NCBI GenBank assembly: GCA_030067055.1
Contig: JASJAL010000072.1
Coordinates: 1-20,848 of the forward strand
Reading direction: 5' to 3'
Length of the DNA: 20,848 nucleotides
DNA from: Kiloniellales bacterium
GTDB taxonomy: Bacteria > Pseudomonadota > Alphaproteobacteria > Kiloniellales > JAKSBE01
Made by a program: the position numbers and the translations under genes. How positions within the stretch are numbered: position 1 is the stretch's first letter; the number at the start of each line of letters is the position of its first letter. Below the pieces are notes generated by a model, which did not search any database, was not told where the DNA came from, and saw nothing but the letters and a program-made list of their open reading frames with translations. Below are positions 6,168 to 15,076 of the stretch, in pieces.

Positions 6168-7686
6168 TGTACTTTCCCGAAGGCTTGGACATCGGCAAGC
6201 GCTTGACCTCCTCCAAGGTCTCGGCGTCGTAGATCACGATCGCGCCGTCCTGCTCCCAGATCGACAGGATCGCGTGGCTGCCGTCGCGATCGAACTCGAC
6301 ATGGGCCGCGGTCTTGCCCGGCGCGGGCTGCAGGGTTCGCGCGATTTCCAGGGTTTCCTTGTCGATGACGTGGACCAGGTCGCGGTGCGGCCCGAAGAAG
6401 ACATCGGTCCAGGCGTAGCGCGTGTTCTCGTGGCTGCGCAGGAAGAAGCCCGGTCCCTTTGTCTCGATGGTCCTCACGATCGACCAGTCCTTCAGGTCGA
6501 TGACGCTCAGGCGGGCCTCCTTGATGTGCGGCGTCGCCATCACCTGCCGACCCCGATAGGTCCAGGCAATGCCCGAGCCCAGGTGCGGCAGGCCGGGCAG
6601 GTCGATCCGCGCGATGTCGCGTCCGACGTTGAGGTTGACCACCACCGCGCTCTGGCCGTCGCGCGCCGAGCCGATGAGATTGCGGTAGTCGGGCGTGAAG
6701 AAGAAGTCGTCCAGGGGCTCCGGCGCCTCGATGCGGCGCAGGGCGAAGAGGCCCGATTCCTTGGCCAGCGCCTCCTGCATTCCGGCCTCGTTGGAATGGA
6801 CCAGACCGCTGAAGACCGGCGGCGCCTCGGGATCGGTGGCGACCTCCCAGATCTCCGGCACGTCCTTGAGCGCGGCGACGAAGCTCTTGCGTGGCCGGGC
6901 CTGGTAGACGGCCGAGACCCGCGAGGGGTTGCCCCAGCGGTCCTCGGCCGGGATAACCTTCTCAACGGAGAGGTCCTCGGCGCTGAGCAGCACCAAGCTG
7001 TGCGGCAGGTAGTTGGCGACGGCGATGTGCAGGCCGTCCTCGGAGATCGCGATGTTGCGCGAGTTGATGCCGGCGCGGACCTCGGCGACCGTCGTCAGGG
7101 CGTAGAGGTCGAACTTAGTCACCCACCCGTCCCGCGACATGAAGAAGACGTAGCGCCCGTCCGGCGTGAACTTCGGTCCGCCGTGCAGGGCGAAGCGGGT
7201 CGGGAAGCGGTGCAGCGGCTCGAAGCGGTCGCCGTCCAGAATGGTCGCGTGGTGGTCGCCGGTCTCGACCACGACGAAGAGGTTCAGCGGATCGGCGTCG
7301 AAGGCCGGCTTTTCGACCCCGGCCGAGGTCCCGTCGTAGCTTCGGCTGGCTTCGATCTCGGCGACGCCCCAGGTCGGCAGCTCGGGAAGCGGCGTGTAGA
7401 TCAGGGCGATAAGGGCCTCGATCTCCTCTGCGCTCAGTGTTTCGGCGAAGGCGGGCATCTGGGTCGCGACCCGGCCCTCGGCGACGACCGTCGCCGCCTT
7501 GGCCCGTTTGAGGCGGCGCAGGTTCTCGGGCAACAGGGCCGGCCCGGTCCCACCCAGGCGATCGGCGCCGTGACAGGAAGCGCAATGCTCGGCGTAGAGC
7601 GCAGCGTCGGCCTCGCCCGCCGCGAGCGGCGCGGTCCAACCCAGCAGGGGCAGGAGCAGGCTAAGCGCGCAGGCGAGGCGCTTCAT
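6124..7686 (-). CDS. nirN: NirN, periplasmic c-type cytochrome of heme d1 maturation
   Basis: Protein of 520 residues with a signal peptide (MKRLACALSLLLPLLGWTAP, cleaved near 23), one c-type heme site YAEHCASCHG (Cys35, Cys38, His39; Met77 of QMPAF is a likely axial ligand) and a C-terminal eight-bladed cytochrome d1-like propeller. The propeller includes ETGDHHATILDG (141-152, histidines in the position known to contact d1 in NirN) and ends in a MSKPSGKYNVWN block shared with NirS and NirF. NirN oxidises the dihydro-d1 precursor propionate side chain and hands d1 to NirS. It is told from NirS by the missing N-terminal extension, by the lower similarity of its propeller, and by its place after nirJ. 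Its start overlaps the end of nirJ by 26 bases. Confidence 0.92.
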   Translation of the reverse strand: MKRLACALSLLLPLLGWTAPLAAGEADAALYAEHCASCHGADRLGGTGPALLPENLRRLKRAKAATVVAEGRVATQMPAFAETLSAEEIEALIALIYTPLPELPTWGVAEIEASRSYDGTSAGVEKPAFDADPLNLFVVVETGDHHATILDGDRFEPLHRFPTRFALHGGPKFTPDGRYVFFMSRDGWVTKFDLYALTTVAEVRAGINSRNIAISEDGLHIAVANYLPHSLVLLSAEDLSVEKVIPAEDRWGNPSRVSAVYQARPRKSFVAALKDVPEIWEVATDPEAPPVFSGLVHSNEAGMQEALAKESGLFALRRIEAPEPLDDFFFTPDYRNLIGSARDGQSAVVVNLNVGRDIARIDLPGLPHLGSGIAWTYRGRQVMATPHIKEARLSVIDLKDWSIVRTIETKGPGFFLRSHENTRYAWTDVFFGPHRDLVHVIDKETLEIARTLQPAPGKTAAHVEFDRDGSHAILSIWEQDGAIVIYDAETLEEVKRLPMSKPSGKYNVWNKITFSDGTSH

Positions 7687-8872
7687 GCTTGCGTCCTCTG
7701 TAGGGTGTCACGGTCAGGCGCTCGCCGCCGTCCTCGACGCCGATCTCCGCGTCGCTCAGGTAGCAGGCGGGATCTTCCGCCCAGGGATCGCCGGTCAGCT
7801 GCAGGGCGCGGACCCGGGTGTTGCCGCCGCAGATGTCGAAGTGCCGGCAGGCGCCGCAGCGGCCCTTGACCCGGCGCGGACGTTGCTTGAGTCCGGCCAT
7901 GATCGGATCGGAGAGGTCGGTCCAGATCTCCGAGAAGCGCCGTTCCTTGACGTTGCCCAGGCTGTAGTGCCACCAGAAGGTGTCTGGATGGACGTTGCCC
8001 AGGTTGTCGATGTTGGCGACGTTAACTCCCGAGGCGTTGCCGCCCCACTGGGCAAGCTTGGCACCGATGTGCTCGGCCAGTTCGGGAAAGCGGCGCCGGA
8101 CCCAGAACAGCAGGTAGACCCCGTCGGCGTCGTTGTTGCCGGTCACGAATTCCTTGTGACGCCCGGCTTTGGCATCGGCCCAGGCCCGCTCGAAGAGCAG
8201 ATCCATGGCGTCGCGGGTCACCTGCCAGCGGGCATCGTCGCCCCGGTTCTTGTTGCCGCGGCCGGCATAGACCAGGTGCGAAAGGTAGAACTTGTCGACG
8301 CCCTCGGCCTCCGCGAGATCGAGCAGGGCCGGCAGCTGGTGTGCGTTGTCCAGGGTCATGGTGAAGCGCAGGCCGACCTTAATACCCCGGTCGCGGCAGA
8401 GCCGAACGGCGGCCAGGGAGTCGGCAAAGGCCCCGTCGCGGCCGCGGAAGCGGTCGTGGGTCTCGCCCAGACCGTCGAGCGAGATCCCAACATAGTCGTA
8501 GCCGATGTCCTGAATCTGCTCGATATTGCTGTCGTCGATCAAGGTGCCGTTGGAGGACAGGCCGACGTAGAAGCCCAGGTCCTTGGCCCGCCGGGAGATC
8601 TCGAAGATGTCCGGCCGCAGGAGCGGCTCGCCGCCCGAGAGGATCAGCACCGGCACGCGGAAGGCCTTGAGGTCGTCCATCACGCCGAAGACCTCTTCGG
8701 TCGAGAGCTCGCCCGGAAAGTCGACGTCCCCCGAGATCGAATAGCAATGCTTGCACAGCAGGTTGCAGCGCCGGATCAGGTTCCAGATCACCACCGGGCC
8801 CGGCGGGTTGCGCTTCGGCCCCAGCGGGGACGGCGCCGCAATCTCCTGCATGAACTGACTGAGTCGGAACAT
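7661..8872 (-). CDS. nirJ: NirJ, radical SAM enzyme of heme d1 biosynthesis
   Basis: Cytoplasmic radical S-adenosylmethionine enzyme of 403 residues. The CNLLCKHC motif (Cys36, Cys40, Cys43) binds the radical-generating 4Fe-4S cluster, and LSGGEP follows as the SAM-binding segment. A C-terminal SPASM-like set CGACRHFDIC with a later Cys (339, 342, 348, 370) binds a second cluster. NirJ removes the two propionate side chains of 12,18-didecarboxysiroheme during conversion to heme d1. I placed the start at the ATG at 8872, giving MFRLSQFMQE as in known NirJ proteins. A GAGGAG ribosome site lies 6 bases upstream; an upstream ATG at 8893 would overlap nirH and bury that site. It follows nirH by 10 bp. 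Confidence 0.95.
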   Translation of the reverse strand: MFRLSQFMQEIAAPSPLGPKRNPPGPVVIWNLIRRCNLLCKHCYSISGDVDFPGELSTEEVFGVMDDLKAFRVPVLILSGGEPLLRPDIFEISRRAKDLGFYVGLSSNGTLIDDSNIEQIQDIGYDYVGISLDGLGETHDRFRGRDGAFADSLAAVRLCRDRGIKVGLRFTMTLDNAHQLPALLDLAEAEGVDKFYLSHLVYAGRGNKNRGDDARWQVTRDAMDLLFERAWADAKAGRHKEFVTGNNDADGVYLLFWVRRRFPELAEHIGAKLAQWGGNASGVNVANIDNLGNVHPDTFWWHYSLGNVKERRFSEIWTDLSDPIMAGLKQRPRRVKGRCGACRHFDICGGNTRVRALQLTGDPWAEDPACYLSDAEIGVEDGGERLTVTPYRGRKHEAPRLRA

Positions 8873-8882
8873 CTGGCTCTCC

Positions 8883-9359
8883 TCAGGCCGCAATCCGCAG
8901 GCCGGTCTTCTTCAGGATGCGGGTGCTGTAGACCACCTCGTGGCCGCGCGAGGCCGGGCCCAGCAGGTTCGCGATGCGGACGACCTTGTCCTCGACCTCG
9001 TCGCGGCCGCGGCCGTGGACCATGGCGAAGAGGTTGTAGGGCCAGAGCGGCAGATGCCGCGGCCGGTGATAGCAGTGACTGACGAAGTCCAGCGCACCGA
9101 CCGCGGGCCCCAGTTCCGCGATCCTGGTATCCTCGACGTCCCAGACGCTCATCCCGTTGGCGGTCCAGCCCAGGGCGTAGTGATTGGGCACGGCACCGAT
9201 CCGCCGAACCACGCCTCTTTCCTGCATCCGGCGCAGGCGGTCCATCACCTCTTCCGCCGCTACGCCCAGCGTCTCCGCCAGGGCGTGATAGGGGCGCGGC
9301 ACCAGCGGCAGGCCGGTTTGGGTGGCGGCGATGATCCGGCGATCCAGGTCATCCAGCAC
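8883..9359 (-). CDS. nirH: NirH, siroheme decarboxylase subunit (Lrp/AsnC fold)
   Basis: Protein of 158 residues with an N-terminal AsnC-type winged helix (LDDLDRRIIAATQTGLPLVP, residues 2-21) and the C-terminal block CYHRPRHLPLWPYNLFAMVHG at about 114-134, the signature shared by NirH and NirL. With its partners it removes the acetate carboxyl groups at C12 and C18 of siroheme. The start is a GTG at 9359, 3 bp after the nirG stop. A GGAGG inside the end of nirG provides the ribosome site. Despite the fold it is not expected to act as a transcription factor. Confidence 0.93.
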   Translation of the reverse strand: MLDDLDRRIIAATQTGLPLVPRPYHALAETLGVAAEEVMDRLRRMQERGVVRRIGAVPNHYALGWTANGMSVWDVEDTRIAELGPAVGALDFVSHCYHRPRHLPLWPYNLFAMVHGRGRDEVEDKVVRIANLLGPASRGHEVVYSTRILKKTGLRIAA

Positions 9360-9362
9360 GGC

Positions 9363-9818
9363 TCACACCTCCACCTTCAAACCGATGAAGTATTCGTCCA
9401 GCTTGGGCATGCGATACACGGTCAGGTCGGTCTCGGCCTCGATTGCCGCCGCGACCTCCTCGATGCGCGCGGGGTCGTCGCTCGCCAGGACGAACCACAT
9501 GTTGAGGTCGTGGTCGCGGGCGTAGTTGTGGGCGACCTCGGGGTAAGCGTTGACCTGTTCCGCGACCGCGTCGAAGCGGGTCGCCGGCACCGCCATGCCG
9601 CAAAGGCAGACCGCGCCGCCCAGGCGCTCGGCGTTGAACAGGGGCGCAAAGCGACTGAGCGCACCGGTCTCGACCAGCCGGCCGAGGCGCGCGATCAGCT
9701 CCGCCTCCTCGATGCCGAAGGCCACCGCCGCCTCGGCATAGGGCCGCTCGCAGACCGGAAAGCCGCCCTGCAGGCCGTTGACGATCTGCCGGTCGAGGCT
9801 GTCCAGCGCCACCTTCAT
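9363..9818 (-). CDS. nirG: NirG, siroheme decarboxylase subunit (Lrp/AsnC fold)
   Basis: Protein of 151 residues beginning MKVALDSLDRQIVNGLQGGF. It has the AsnC-like winged helix, then HNYARDHDLNMWFVLAS at about 98-114, the block shared by NirG and NirD (conserved His-Asn-Tyr and His), and ends DEYFIGLKVEV. It acts with NirH in siroheme decarboxylation. The ATG at 9818 overlaps the nirDL stop as ATGA. The same frame stays open far upstream, to 10673, but that extension lies opposite the nirDL frame and has no family similarity, so the short form is the real gene. Confidence 0.93.
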   Translation of the reverse strand: MKVALDSLDRQIVNGLQGGFPVCERPYAEAAVAFGIEEAELIARLGRLVETGALSRFAPLFNAERLGGAVCLCGMAVPATRFDAVAEQVNAYPEVAHNYARDHDLNMWFVLASDDPARIEEVAAAIEAETDLTVYRMPKLDEYFIGLKVEV

Positions 9819-10819
9819 GCCGCCACCCCCTCGGTTTCGCCGGAGAAGCGGGCACCGCGCTGTTTGAAGCAACGTCGGCTGAACAGCACGGCCTGCGGCA
9901 GCTCCCAGGTCCCCGCGACCTCGTTCAGCAAGTCGATCTGCTCTTCGACGGTGCTCCGGTCGCGGCCGTGGATCATGCAGAAGAGGTTGTAGGGCCAGCG
10001 CGGCCGGCGTCGCGGCCGCCGATAGCAAAGCGTGACGAAGGGTTGGCCGGCGAAGGCGGCCGCGACTTGCTCGATGCTGTCGTCCGGAACGTCCCAGACC
10101 GCCATGGCGTTGGCCCGGTAGCCGAGACTGCGGTGCCGGACGACCAGGCCGAAGCGGGAGATGACACCGCCCTCGCAGAGCCGACGCAGGCGGTCGAGCA
10201 CGGCGTCCTCGCTCCAAGCGAGGGTCTCCGCTACAGCGGCGAAGGGTCGCGGCACCAAGGACAGACCGTTCTCGATGGCCGAGAGCAGCCGGCGGTCTTG
10301 GGCGTCGGGCTCGATTGCCGGCGTGGTCCCGTTCGCAGCCTCGCTGCGCGAGAAATCGTGCTTGCCGTGGAGACCGAAGCCCAGATCGATGTGGTAGGCC
10401 CGCTCCAGGGGCAGGTCGAGCACCTCGAGGCCGCTGTCCCCGGCGATGCGCGCCAGGGTCGCCGCTACGGTCGGGCGATCGGGCGCCGTCACGACGAACC
10501 AGAGATTGAGCTCGTGCTCGCGTTCGTAGTTGTGATTGACCGCGGGCTCGGCGTTCACCCGCTCGGCCACGGTCTCTAGGCGCGCCGGAGGCACGGCCAT
10601 GGCCGCCAGGGTGCTGGCGCCCGCCGTGTTGGGCCGCACCACGGCGCCGATCCGGGAGATCAAGCCGCGGCACAGAAAGTCTTCGAGCTGCTCCAACACA
10701 GCCGATTCCTCGACCTCCAGCGCCGAAGCCAGGACCGCGTAGGGGCGCGCCACCAGCGGAAAGTCCCGCTGCCAGCGGTCTAGCAGTGACAGCTCGATTG
10801 AGGTCAGCGTCTCGATCAT
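9815..10819 (-). CDS. nirDL: NirDL fusion, siroheme decarboxylase
   Basis: Protein of 334 residues made of two complete Lrp/AsnC-fold units. Residues 1-155 are NirD-like (RPYAVLASAL, RIGAVVRPNTAGAST, HNYEREHELNLWFVV at 96-110, HIDLGFGLHG). A polar linker covers about 156-170. Residues 171-334 are NirL-like (DRRLLSAIENGLSLVPRPF, then CYRRPRRRPRWPYNLFCMIHG at 265-285). Together they form one HNY-type and one CYRRP-type half, the same pairing as separate NirG and NirH. The enzyme decarboxylates siroheme to 12,18-didecarboxysiroheme. Fused nirDL is known in Paracoccus, while Pseudomonas has separate genes. Start and stop both form ATGA overlaps, with nirF upstream and nirG downstream. Confidence 0.94.
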   Translation of the reverse strand: MIETLTSIELSLLDRWQRDFPLVARPYAVLASALEVEESAVLEQLEDFLCRGLISRIGAVVRPNTAGASTLAAMAVPPARLETVAERVNAEPAVNHNYEREHELNLWFVVTAPDRPTVAATLARIAGDSGLEVLDLPLERAYHIDLGFGLHGKHDFSRSEAANGTTPAIEPDAQDRRLLSAIENGLSLVPRPFAAVAETLAWSEDAVLDRLRRLCEGGVISRFGLVVRHRSLGYRANAMAVWDVPDDSIEQVAAAFAGQPFVTLCYRRPRRRPRWPYNLFCMIHGRDRSTVEEQIDLLNEVAGTWELPQAVLFSRRCFKQRGARFSGETEGVAA

Positions 10820-12000
10820 AGGCCGAGCTTCTGGGCGCGGGCGGTGAAGAAGATGCCGCTGGGCTTGGCCATCGGCAGCTCAGCCAGCTTCTCGAAGGTC
10901 CGGGTGTCGTAGACCTCGACCTTGTCGGCGTCGCGGACCGAGATCCAAACCTCGTGGCCGCGCGGCGTGAACTCCAGGTGCAGGACCGCCGGACCCGGCT
11001 CGAAGGCGTGGATCACCTCGAGGCTCGGTACGTCGACGACCTGCACGGTGTCGTTCCGGGGATGGGCGAAGTTGACCCAGACCTGGCGGCCATCCGGCCG
11101 GGCCACGGCGAAGATCGGCTGGCCGTGGACCGGGACCCGGCCGAGTTCGGCAAAGCTGTCGGCGTCGACCGCCAGCAACTCGTGACGGCCGACCGCCGGC
11201 AGGATGAAGCGGTCGCCGGCCCGCGCCCAGCCCTCGAGGTGCGGCATCTTGTAGACCGGCAGCTTCTCCTCGCCCCGGCCGTAACCGTCGAGAATCCGCT
11301 GGACCCTGGGCGGCTCAGCCCAAAGATCGATGTGTGCAAGACCGTCCTCGCCGAAGAGTCCGGCAATGTAGTGCCGGCCGTCGCCGGTGATCAGGGCGTC
11401 GTAGGGCAGTTCACCGATGTCTTTGTACTTCGTGACCTGGGGCGTCTTGCCTGCGGAGAAGTCCGCGACCCAGATCTCGCCGCCGTCGTAGAGCGTGAAG
11501 ACGAAACGCCGGCCCGGCGCGTCGACCAGGCCCACGGTCTTCGAGCGGGCGCCGCTGGGGCCGTAGTCGGCCGGGATGTCGGCTACCGGGTCCAGGGTTG
11601 CGGCGTCGAAGACACGGACCCCGCCTGGCTCGTAGTTGGAGACCGCGATCAGCCTGCCGTCGTCGGAGATCGCGCCACCGATCGAGTTACCGGCCTGCAC
11701 GATCCGCTTGGCGATGCTCCGGGTCAGCAGATCCACCTTGGTCAGCCCACCGTCGCGGCCGAAGACGTAGGCGTAGCGCTGATCTGGCGAGAAGACGGCC
11801 GAGGCGTGGGAGAGATCGCCCAGGCCTTCGATTCGGCCAAGCGATCGCCGCCTGCTTGTGTCGACGATTTGCAAGGAGCCGCTGGCGCGCTCGACCACGA
11901 TGCCGAGGTCACCGGTGCCGCGCAGCTCGCCGGCACCGAGACCGCTCGTCGGCGCCAAGGCCAGAATGAAGAGCGATATCAGGGTCGCGAGCCGCGTCAT
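10816..12000 (-). CDS. nirF: NirF, periplasmic heme d1 biosynthesis protein
   Basis: Protein of 394 residues: signal peptide MTRLATLISLFILALAPTSG, then a single d1-type beta-propeller (DLGIVVERASGSLQIVD at about 31-47, repeated FSPDQRYAYVFGRDG-type blades, ending LPMAKPSGIFFTAR). It has no heme-binding CxxCH. NirF binds the d1 precursor and acts late in heme d1 synthesis in the periplasm. There is no lipobox cysteine after the signal peptide, so it looks soluble and periplasmic, unlike the lipoprotein described in Pseudomonas. I took the ATG at 12000, which overlaps the nirC stop as ATGA; a longer reading from 12036 would put 12 residues inside nirC. Confidence 0.94.
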   Translation of the reverse strand: MTRLATLISLFILALAPTSGLGAGELRGTGDLGIVVERASGSLQIVDTSRRRSLGRIEGLGDLSHASAVFSPDQRYAYVFGRDGGLTKVDLLTRSIAKRIVQAGNSIGGAISDDGRLIAVSNYEPGGVRVFDAATLDPVADIPADYGPSGARSKTVGLVDAPGRRFVFTLYDGGEIWVADFSAGKTPQVTKYKDIGELPYDALITGDGRHYIAGLFGEDGLAHIDLWAEPPRVQRILDGYGRGEEKLPVYKMPHLEGWARAGDRFILPAVGRHELLAVDADSFAELGRVPVHGQPIFAVARPDGRQVWVNFAHPRNDTVQVVDVPSLEVIHAFEPGPAVLHLEFTPRGHEVWISVRDADKVEVYDTRTFEKLAELPMAKPSGIFFTARAQKLGL

Positions 12001-12335
12001 TCGATGGTTCCTTGCTTCAGGGCGCGGGCGATCCATAAGGCCTCGGCCTCGCTGAGCTGGCCGCGCCAGGGCGGCATCGGCGTGCCGGGAATCCCGTCGA
12101 GGATGACCTCGGCCAGCGCTTCGGCCTCGGCACCGGCCAAGGCATCCGGCAGCAGGGGCCGGCCGAGCCCGCCCTTCAAAGTCATGCCGTGGCAGGAGCC
12201 GCAGTCCTGCCGTACCAGGTAAGCCAGCGCGGCCTGGCGCTCGGGCGAAGGCGCCTCGTCCGCGACGGCGGCAACCACGCAGGCGATGAGAGCGATCGCG
12301 CTACCGGCCGGAAGCCACGAGAGGCTCTTCGCCAT
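11997..12335 (-). CDS. nirC: NirC, small c-type cytochrome
   Basis: Protein of 112 residues with a signal peptide (MAKSLSWLPAGSAIALIACV, cleaved near 26) and one c-heme site DCGSCHG (Cys45, Cys48, His49). Met87 in GTPMPPW is the probable sixth ligand. NirC is a periplasmic electron carrier of the nir operon, able to reduce NirS and proposed to help NirF or NirN. The ATG at 12335 lies inside the end of nirE, a 35-base overlap, with GGGAG 9 bases upstream. An ATG at 12404 in the same frame would precede the signal peptide with 23 charged residues and is rejected. Confidence 0.9.
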   Translation of the reverse strand: MAKSLSWLPAGSAIALIACVVAAVADEAPSPERQAALAYLVRQDCGSCHGMTLKGGLGRPLLPDALAGAEAEALAEVILDGIPGTPMPPWRGQLSEAEALWIARALKQGTIE

Positions 12336-13080
12336 CGTCGGTCGCTCCCAGAGTGGCGCCGATGGCTGCCACCTTGCCGATAATGAACAGGACCGGGCCT
12401 TCAAAGTCCGCCTTCAGTACCGCCGCGGACAAGGCACTCAGTTTGGACAGCAGACGCCGCTCTCGGGGCGTCGTGCCATTGTTGACCGCGAGCGCCGGCG
12501 TATCGGCCGGCAAACCGTGCGCCATCAACTCCTCTGCGATCTGCCCGATGTGCGCCCGGCCCATGTAGACGACGAGGGTTGTCTCCGCGTCGGCCAGACC
12601 CGCCCAGTCCAGATCGAGCGGCTGGTCCTCGCGGCAGTGTCCGGTCAGGTAGCGCACCCCGGTCGCAAGGCCCCGGTGGGTCAAAGGTACGCGGGCCTGA
12701 GCCGCGCAGCCTTGGGCCGAGGTGATGCCAGGAATAACTTCGTAGGGGATGCCGCGCACCGAAAGCGCGGCCGCTTCCTCGCTGCCCCGCCCGAAGACGA
12801 AGGGATCGCCGCCCTTGAGGCGAACGACCCGGCGGCCGCTTTCGGCGAGTCGAATGAGCAGGGCGTTGATCTCGGCCTGCGGAACGGGATGGTGTCCGGG
12901 CTGCTTGCCGACGTAGATCCTCGCCGCACCTGCTGGCGCCATGGCCAGGATCTCTTCTGAGACGAGTCGGTCGTAGACGACGACCTCGGCGCATTCCAGG
13001 CATCGCAGCGCCTTTAGGGTGAGCAGGTCCGGATCGCCCGGACCCGCGCCGACCAGAAACACTCGTCCAACGTCCTGCAT
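12301..13080 (-). CDS. nirE: NirE, uroporphyrinogen-III C-methyltransferase
   Basis: S-adenosylmethionine-dependent methyltransferase of 259 residues that converts uroporphyrinogen III to precorrin-2, the first step towards siroheme and heme d1. Family motifs are present in order: LVGAGPGDPDLLTLKA (9-24), VVYDRLV (34-40), VRLKGGDPFVFGRGSEEA (86-103), PGITSAQGCAA (117-127), VPLTHRG (131-137) and VVYMG. Length fits the single-domain SUMT form, without the CysG dehydrogenase/chelatase domain. Precorrin-2 dehydrogenase must therefore come from elsewhere in the genome, while a chelatase candidate sits at the end of this operon. A GGAGG lies 10 bases before the ATG at 13080. Confidence 0.93.
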   Translation of the reverse strand: MQDVGRVFLVGAGPGDPDLLTLKALRCLECAEVVVYDRLVSEEILAMAPAGAARIYVGKQPGHHPVPQAEINALLIRLAESGRRVVRLKGGDPFVFGRGSEEAAALSVRGIPYEVIPGITSAQGCAAQARVPLTHRGLATGVRYLTGHCREDQPLDLDWAGLADAETTLVVYMGRAHIGQIAEELMAHGLPADTPALAVNNGTTPRERRLLSKLSALSAAVLKADFEGPVLFIIGKVAAIGATLGATDDGEEPLVASGR

Positions 13081-13115
13081 CAGAGCCTCGCCTCCACCGC
13101 TCTTCTTCCTTAGAA

Positions 13116-13141
13116 GGGCGGCGAGCCGAAACCCGCCGCCC
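13116..13141 (-). terminator. GC-rich hairpin between nirS and nirE
   Basis: On the transcribed strand GGGCGGCG and CGCCGCCC form a perfect 8-bp stem. Three further pairs (two of them G-U) may close on a TTCG loop. It lies 18 bases after the nirS stop and is followed by TTCTAAGG, not a long T-run. It could be a partial terminator or an RNA end protecting the nirS message; which one cannot be told from sequence. Confidence 0.55.
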
Positions 13142-13159
13142 GTCTAGGCTTCAACACGC

Positions 13160-14965
<1,806 letters not shown>

Positions 14966-14995
14966 TTAGGTTGCAGCGCAGCACTGCAAGCTGCC

Positions 14996-15009
14996 TTGAC
15001 TTCGGTCAA
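14996..15009. promoter_or_regulatory. FNR/NNR box 1 in the nirS-nirI divergent region
   Basis: TTGAC-TTCG-GTCAA is a perfect inverted repeat of the form bound by FNR/Dnr/Nnr-type regulators. Its centre is 67 bp upstream of the nirS start. With the usual -41.5 spacing a nirS transcript would begin near 14961, leaving a leader of about 25 bases. No good -10 hexamer is visible at the ideal place, as is common for activator-dependent promoters; TAAGAT (14968-14963, minus strand) is the nearest. Confidence 0.85.
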
Positions 15010-15029
15010 AAACACACGCCGCACCGCGA

Positions 15030-15043
15030 TTGATCTTGGTCAA
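15030..15043. promoter_or_regulatory. FNR/NNR box 2 in the nirS-nirI divergent region
   Basis: TTGAT-CTTG-GTCAA matches the FNR-family consensus in nine of ten outer positions of the TTGAT/ATCAA form. It is 34 bp from box 1, centre to centre. Its centre is 40 bp before the nirI ATG. TAGTGT at 15065-15070 is a possible -10 element with a 21-bp gap, which would start nirI transcription close to its first codon. Confidence 0.8.
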
Positions 15044-15076
15044 GGTCCGGCCTCGAACCCGGGTTAGTGTCCTCCA

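Noticed and set aside
6127..7869. 580-codon plus-strand frame opposite nirN
   Set aside because: It is antisense to nirN, with no motif and an R/D/G/V-biased composition; it mirrors the codon-position GC bias of the real gene.
7685..9082. 465-codon plus-strand frame opposite nirJ and nirH
   Set aside because: It spans two well-identified genes on the other strand and has no domain of its own.
9819..10673. Upstream extension of the nirG frame to 436 residues
   Set aside because: The extension overlaps nirDL in another frame and is Arg/Gly-rich without similarity; NirG proteins are about 150 residues and the ATG at 9818 fits the ATGA pattern.
10954..12222. 422-codon plus-strand frame opposite nirF and nirC
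   Set aside because: Antisense shadow of nirF; no signal, no family motif.
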